A DNA stretch of 64,000 bases from the NCBI RefSeq assembly GCF_001419985.1, contig NZ_LJAL01000001.1, positions 186,001 to 250,000 on the forward strand, in the 5' to 3' direction. Below are positions 59,875-64,000 of the stretch, in pieces. The position numbers and the translations under genes are program-made. The stretch's first letter is position 1; each line of letters opens with the position of its first letter. Source of the DNA: Loktanella sp. 5RATIMAR09. Its GTDB lineage: Bacteria; Pseudomonadota; Alphaproteobacteria; Rhodobacterales; Rhodobacteraceae. Below the pieces are notes generated by a model. It did not search any database, was not told the origin of the DNA, and worked only from the letters and a program-made list of their open reading frames with translations.

Positions 59875-61390
59875 GCCCGCGCCCCCATCGGTCACAAATC
59901 CAGAACAGCGCAAAACTCAGCACCACCAGCAACAGTGCGGCACTTGCCGCTGTCTCCATCCGGTATGCACCCATCAAACGATACATTGCCAGCGGCAAGG
60001 TTTCTTGCCCTTGCCCCGCGAACAAAGCAATGACCCCCAGATCGCCCATCGACAATGCCGCCGCCAAACCAGCTGCAAACCCCAACGGACGCCGCAAGCG
60101 GGGCAGAACGACCCATCGCAGCCACGTCCATCCGCGCATATCCAATCCCAGCCCCAAACGACCATAGCTTTCATTGATCTGGGCGACCGAAGGCGCAATC
60201 GATCTTAGCGCAAAAGGTAAAGCGAGTGTTGCGTTCACCAGCATGGTCACCAGCAACGCGATGTCAGCCGGACGGACAAAGGGAAACACGATCAAGAAAG
60301 CCCCTGTCCCGACAACCAATCCCGACGCAGCGAGCGGCATGACACCGATCACAGACACCATAACCCCACCACGCAAAGCCAAGGCCAAAGCCATCAAGAC
60401 ACAAAGCGCCGCCGAGCCGATGGCGACGTAGAGCGACCGAAACGCCGCTGCCCAAACCGTTGCAGGCATGTCGGCGAACGCGGGCAACCCGCGGAATAAA
60501 ATCATCGCCAAAGGCAGCAGCAAAAACAGCGCAGCCAACAGGATCACGACATAGTCCACCACAGGCCGCGACAAATCCCAACGCTGCACGACACGGTCCA
60601 TGCCAGCACCCATCGGATCGTTTCCTGTCACCCGCCACGCCAGAGCGGCAGCCAATACACAAAGCCCGAACTGGATGCAGGCCAGCAATGCCGCCCGCCC
60701 CAGATCGAAATCGAACCGGACTGCCTGATAGATCGCCAGTTCTACTGTCGTCGCCCGTGGCCCACCACCCATCGTCAGGGCAACTGCAAAACTTGTCAGA
60801 CAAATGAGAAAGACAACGAGAAACGTGCTTGGCACGACAGCGCGAAGCATGGGCCATTCAAGCAACCGGCCAACAGGCGCATTCAGAGATGCCGCAAGGC
60901 GAAACCGCTCGGCCGGGATTGAGAGCCAGCCTTGCAGGATAAACCGCACCGCCAAGGGCAGGTTGAAAAACACATGAGCGAGCACCACACCGTGCAAACC
61001 GAAAATCGAAAGCGGCTGGAACCCCAGCCAGACCAAGCCATCATTCAAAAGACCGCCGCGCCCGAAGATCGCCAACAGGCCTAGAACCGCGACAATGACG
61101 GGCAAAAGGAACGGTGCCCCAAGCAGGGTAATCAGCAGGTTTCGCCCGTAGAAACCGCGGCGCGCCAAGGCACGCGCAACCGGAATGGCAAGCAGAACAC
61201 TCAACAGCGCAGACAGCAGCGCCTGCACAAGCGTAAACCGGACAGCAGCCCAATCCGCAGGGGCCAGACCGCCCCCCCATTCGGCACGCCAGCCAACAGC
61301 GGCCAGCGTGCCAAGGGTCAGCACCAACACCAGCGCCGCAGCCGCGACGCCAGGCCAGCGCGGTGTTACTGGGACAAGGCTGTGCGCCAT
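59861..61390 (-). CDS. thiP: Thiamine ABC transporter permease
   Basis: 509 residues with about twelve membrane helices in two fused permease halves. Each half has a coupling loop (LNAPVGRLLEWPMLRAVVPSTFLVVFLIC and YGRLGLGLDMRGWTWLRWVVLPRLRRPLGFAAGLAAALSMGDLGVIALF). The double-permease layout is characteristic of ThiP/SfuB-type importers. The start overlaps the thiB end by 25 bases. It imports thiamine or its phosphates. Confidence 0.9.
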   Translation of the reverse strand: MAHSLVPVTPRWPGVAAAALVLVLTLGTLAAVGWRAEWGGGLAPADWAAVRFTLVQALLSALLSVLLAIPVARALARRGFYGRNLLITLLGAPFLLPVIVAVLGLLAIFGRGGLLNDGLVWLGFQPLSIFGLHGVVLAHVFFNLPLAVRFILQGWLSIPAERFRLAASLNAPVGRLLEWPMLRAVVPSTFLVVFLICLTSFAVALTMGGGPRATTVELAIYQAVRFDFDLGRAALLACIQFGLCVLAAALAWRVTGNDPMGAGMDRVVQRWDLSRPVVDYVVILLAALFLLLPLAMILFRGLPAFADMPATVWAAAFRSLYVAIGSAALCVLMALALALRGGVMVSVIGVMPLAASGLVVGTGAFLIVFPFVRPADIALLVTMLVNATLALPFALRSIAPSVAQINESYGRLGLGLDMRGWTWLRWVVLPRLRRPLGFAAGLAAALSMGDLGVIALFAGQGQETLPLAMYRLMGAYRMETAASAALLLVVLSFALFWICDRWGRGRAEM

Positions 61391-62355
61391 TCGTCCAAGG
61401 CCGCATCACGGATGGCGGCTGCATCTTCCGGTGACCACAAGAGCGATGTTTCGGGTGTCATCAGGGTCTCGAACCCTTCAGGCAGGCCCGCCGCAGGAAT
61501 GACCGCTGGATACATCCAGTTCGTTGTGGGGATCACGCCTTGGAACGCATCCGACACCATGAAGTTCAGGAATTGATCTGCCAGTTCCGGCTGATCGGTC
61601 CCTGCGACTTTGCCCGCCACTTCGACCTGCATGTAGTGCCCTTCGTCAAAGGCCCATGCGACCTTGCTATCGTCCTCTTCTGCGATCAGGTGGTAGGCAG
61701 GCGACGTCGTGTAGGACAAGACCGCATCAGCCTGACCGTCAAGGAACATGCCATAAGCTTCGGACCAACCTGGCGTCACGGTTATGATGTTATCGGCCAG
61801 ATCGGCCCATAGCGTTGCAGCTTCATCGCCATAGGCAGCCTTTACCCACATCAACAGGCCCAGACCGGGGGTGGATGAGCGGGGGTCCTGAATGACAATC
61901 TGGATGTCACTGTCGGCCAAAGCGCGCAGGGATGTCGGCGCATCCGCACCGACATTGCCGACAAAGGCGAAATAACCCCAGTCGAACGGCAGAAAATCCG
62001 CGTCAGCCCAGGCAACAGGTAGATCAAGGTCCGCAGAAACGCCATGCGGTGCGAATAACCCCGTTTCGCGCGCAGCGGCGGTCAGGTTCGTATCGAGGCC
62101 CAAGACGATGTCTGCTTCCGTGCGCGGCCCTTCCAGTTGCAGTCGGGCCAGCAGGGATGCCCCGTCACCTGCGCCCACAAATTGCAGATCGCAGGCACAC
62201 TCCGCCTCGAACGCGGCTTCGATCGCTGGGCCGGGGCCCCATTCGCTGGTAAAACTGTCGTATGTCATGACTTGCAACACGGGTGTGTCAGCCATTGCGC
62301 TTGTGGCACAAAGGGCAAGTCCCGCGACAACTGGCAGATATGTGGTGTTTTTCAT
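61366..62355 (-). CDS. thiB: Thiamine-binding periplasmic protein
   Basis: 329 residues with a signal peptide (MKNTTYLPVVAGLALCATSAMA). The mature part PVLQVMTYDSFTSEWGPGPAIEAAFEAECACDLQFVGAGDG, ADIVLGLDTNLTAAARETGLF, FDWGYFAFVGN and QDPRSSTPGLGLLMWVKAAYGDEAATLWADL agree with ThiB/TbpA. GGAGGATACG precedes the ATG at 62355. A TPP riboswitch lies in its 5' leader. Confidence 0.93.
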   Translation of the reverse strand: MKNTTYLPVVAGLALCATSAMADTPVLQVMTYDSFTSEWGPGPAIEAAFEAECACDLQFVGAGDGASLLARLQLEGPRTEADIVLGLDTNLTAAARETGLFAPHGVSADLDLPVAWADADFLPFDWGYFAFVGNVGADAPTSLRALADSDIQIVIQDPRSSTPGLGLLMWVKAAYGDEAATLWADLADNIITVTPGWSEAYGMFLDGQADAVLSYTTSPAYHLIAEEDDSKVAWAFDEGHYMQVEVAGKVAGTDQPELADQFLNFMVSDAFQGVIPTTNWMYPAVIPAAGLPEGFETLMTPETSLLWSPEDAAAIRDAALDEWRTALSQ

Positions 62356-62404
62356 CGTATCCTCCAAATGCGACGGGCGGATTGGGGGATAGCGAAATTG
62401 CCAT

Positions 62405-62490
62405 ACCTTCCCTCCGCCGGTCTTAACCGGTTCAGGTTCAACGGGTCCGCGTGCGACGCATCTCAGCCATGACTGGCCCCCCGAGGTAAA
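62405..62490 (-). ncRNA. TPP riboswitch (THI element)
   Basis: On the minus strand, read from about 62490 to 62405: ACCTCGGGGGGCC, the conserved GGCTGAGA (within CATGGCTGAGATGCG), then GACCCGTTGAACCTGA and the closing CCGGTTAAGACCGGCGGAGGGAA. These are the invariant TPP-aptamer blocks in order and spacing. It lies about 50 bp before thiB, so it most likely hides the thiB ribosome site when TPP is bound. Confidence 0.95.
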
Positions 62491-62583
62491 CCTTTGGTAT
62501 TGCGGAATAGGGCAAAGGACAAGGGAAACCTCTTGAGCCTGATTGTCACCCCCGCTAGACCCGTTGGGCAAAGGGAGATGCCC

Positions 62584-63687
62584 ATGTCGATCAACAGCTT
62601 CGGTCATTTGTTTCGCTTCACCACCTGGGGTGAAAGCCATGGGCCTGCCTTGGGCGCGACAGTAGACGGCTGTCCCCCCGGCGTGCCGCTGGAAGCGCCG
62701 ATGATCCAGCAGTGGATGGATAAGCGCCGCCCCGGATTGAACAAGAACACAACCCAGCGGAATGAACCCGATGCGGTCAAGATCCTGTCAGGCGTGTACG
62801 AGGGTAGGACCACCGGTACGCCGATCCAGTTGATGATCGAAAACACCGACCAGCGATCCAAGGACTATGGCGATATCATCAACACGTTCCGCCCCGGCCA
62901 TGCGGATATCACCTATCACCAGAAATACGGGCTGCGCGATCCGCGTGGCGGCGGGCGGTCTTCGGCGCGTGAAACCGCATCGCGTGTCGCGGCGGGTGGT
63001 GTGGCGCGTGAGGCGATCAAGGCGATTGCGCCGGATGTGCAGATCAAAGGCTATATGACCCAGATGGGGACCAAGCAGATTGATCGTGCGCGCATGGATT
63101 GGGACCAGATCGACCAAAATGATTTCTTCTGCCCCGATGCCGAGGCCGCAGCGGAGTGGAACGACTATCTGGCATGGCTACGCAAGGACGATCACAACTC
63201 GGTCGGCGCGATTATCGAAGTCGTGGCGCGCGGCGTACCCGCAGGTATCGGTGCGCCGGTTTATGCCAAGTTAGACACTGATCTGGCCGCTGCGATGATG
63301 TCGATTAACGCTGTGAAGGGCGTGGAAATCGGCGAAGGCATGGCTGCCGCCGCCCTGACGGGTCGTGACAACGCGGACGAAATTTTCATGGGGCCGAACG
63401 GGCCGGAATATTCGTCGAACCACGCGGGCGGTATTCTTGGCGGGATCAGTACGGGGCAGGACATCGTTGTCCGTTTTGCCGTCAAACCAACGTCTTCGAT
63501 CCTGTCGCCGCGCAAATCAATCCGCATGGATGGCACCCCGACCGAGGTAGTGACCAAAGGGCGGCATGACCCCTGTGTTGGCATACGTGCGGTGCCGGTG
63601 GGTGAGGCGATGATGGCTTGCGTGATCCTTGATCACCTGCTGCTGGATCGCGGGCAAACGGGGGGTGCGCGCGGGCAGATCGGTTAG
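62584..63687 (+). CDS. aroC: Chorismate synthase
   Basis: 367 residues from ATG 62584, with AAGGGAG about seven bases upstream. Family signatures [106 protein letters not shown], and the C-terminal [19 protein letters not shown]. It makes chorismate from EPSP using reduced FMN, the last step of the shikimate pathway. It is divergent from thiBPQ and converges with the EamA gene (4-bp overlap). Confidence 0.96.
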   Translation: MSINSFGHLFRFTTWGESHGPALGATVDGCPPGVPLEAPMIQQWMDKRRPGLNKNTTQRNEPDAVKILSGVYEGRTTGTPIQLMIENTDQRSKDYGDIINTFRPGHADITYHQKYGLRDPRGGGRSSARETASRVAAGGVAREAIKAIAPDVQIKGYMTQMGTKQIDRARMDWDQIDQNDFFCPDAEAAAEWNDYLAWLRKDDHNSVGAIIEVVARGVPAGIGAPVYAKLDTDLAAAMMSINAVKGVEIGEGMAAAALTGRDNADEIFMGPNGPEYSSNHAGGILGGISTGQDIVVRFAVKPTSSILSPRKSIRMDGTPTEVVTKGRHDPCVGIRAVPVGEAMMACVILDHLLLDRGQTGGARGQIG

Positions 63688-64000
63688 GTCTGTTTGGACA
63701 ACTGCACCGCCAAAATCCCACCCGCGATAATTGCAACGCCGATGACATCCAACGCACCGATCGTCTCGCCCAAAATGATTGCGGCGATCGCGACCCCGAG
63801 GAACGGGTTCAGAAAGTGAAAGGTCGAGGCCTTGACGGCACCGATCCGCCCGACGAGCAGGAACCAAACCACGGTCGCCAATAATCCGGGCACAATGGTG
63901 GTGTAACCAAAGGCGACAACCAGTTGCCAGTTCCACGTGACATCCCACACTTCAATCGTCAGGGCAGGGACCCAGAGCATCGCGCTGCCGACCAGCATCT
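63684..64000 (-). CDS. EamA/DMT-family transporter, N-terminus beyond window
   Basis: Only the C-terminal ~105 residues are inside the window. About three to four membrane segments are visible ([69 protein letters not shown]), matching the end of an EamA domain of drug/metabolite transporters (about 300 residues when complete). A Met at 63998 is probably internal. The substrate is unknown. The stop overlaps aroC by four bases. Confidence 0.82.
   Translation of the reverse strand, partial: MLVGSAMLWVPALTIEVWDVTWNWQLVVAFGYTTIVPGLLATVVWFLLVGRIGAVKASTFHFLNPFLGVAIAAIILGETIGALDVIGVAIIAGGILAVQLSKQT

Overview
The window looks like chromosome of a marine alphaproteobacterium of the Rhodobacterales (Roseobacter group). 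Support comes from the moderately GC-rich coding style, a fbcFBC-type cytochrome bc1 operon very close to the Rhodobacter type, a frcBCAK-type sugar transporter, many spermidine/putrescine-type ABC genes and TTGA-N6-TCAA (FNR/FixK) boxes. No CRISPR array, rRNA or complete insertion sequence was seen.

Left edge to 6.57 kb: the right end of an integrated genomic island. It carries a tyrosine integrase, two small excisionase-like HTH genes and, divergently, a three-gene operon: XRE regulator, zinc-ribbon/two-helix membrane protein, and a very large nuclease-STAND NTPase resembling the Avs antiviral ATPases. The NTPase runs off the left edge. The island ends in a 3' tRNA fragment (probably tRNA-Arg-CCT) just after the integrase. 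The intact tRNA should therefore lie to the left, outside the window.

6.6-25.3 kb: an oxygen/stress-response cluster. It contains universal stress proteins, a cysteine-poor Crp/Fnr regulator, an OmpR-type response regulator convergent with a hybrid kinase whose PAS domain looks like the haem PAS of FixL, a host-attachment-type protein, a phasin, a persulfide-dioxygenase-like hydrolase, a DksA-like protein, an Mla/MCE lipid transporter, a CBS site-2 protease, an SDR, a DUF2892 protein, CbpA/CbpM and a decayed ABC efflux operon. At least ten TTGA-N6-TCAA dyads sit in the intergenic regions, many about 50-75 bp before start codons, so the block looks like one FNR/FixK-type regulon.

25.3-30 kb: galU divergent from a gpsA-ggpP-ggpS operon, together a plausible glucosylglycerol (compatible solute) pathway.

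30-41.6 kb: uptake and breakdown of nitrogen-rich small molecules. Genes are a LysR regulator, a DUF1989 protein, an M20 deacetylase, an ectoine-hydrolase-like M24 enzyme, a PotABCD-like transporter with oversized permeases, and a creatinase.

41.6-51.7 kb: UDP-glucose dehydrogenase and a UDP-glucuronate epimerase-like enzyme, an SBF-type transporter with an acyl-CoA ligase, and the frcBCAK fructose-type transporter with a divergent ROK regulator.

51.7-64 kb: housekeeping genes. These are tRNA-Lys, dapF, mtaB, two GSTs, an outer-membrane barrel protein, petABC (with a palindrome filling the promoter spacer), a thiBPQ operon under a TPP riboswitch, aroC, and a DMT transporter cut by the right edge. 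All identifications rest on reading motifs and recalled family sequences; no database search was run.
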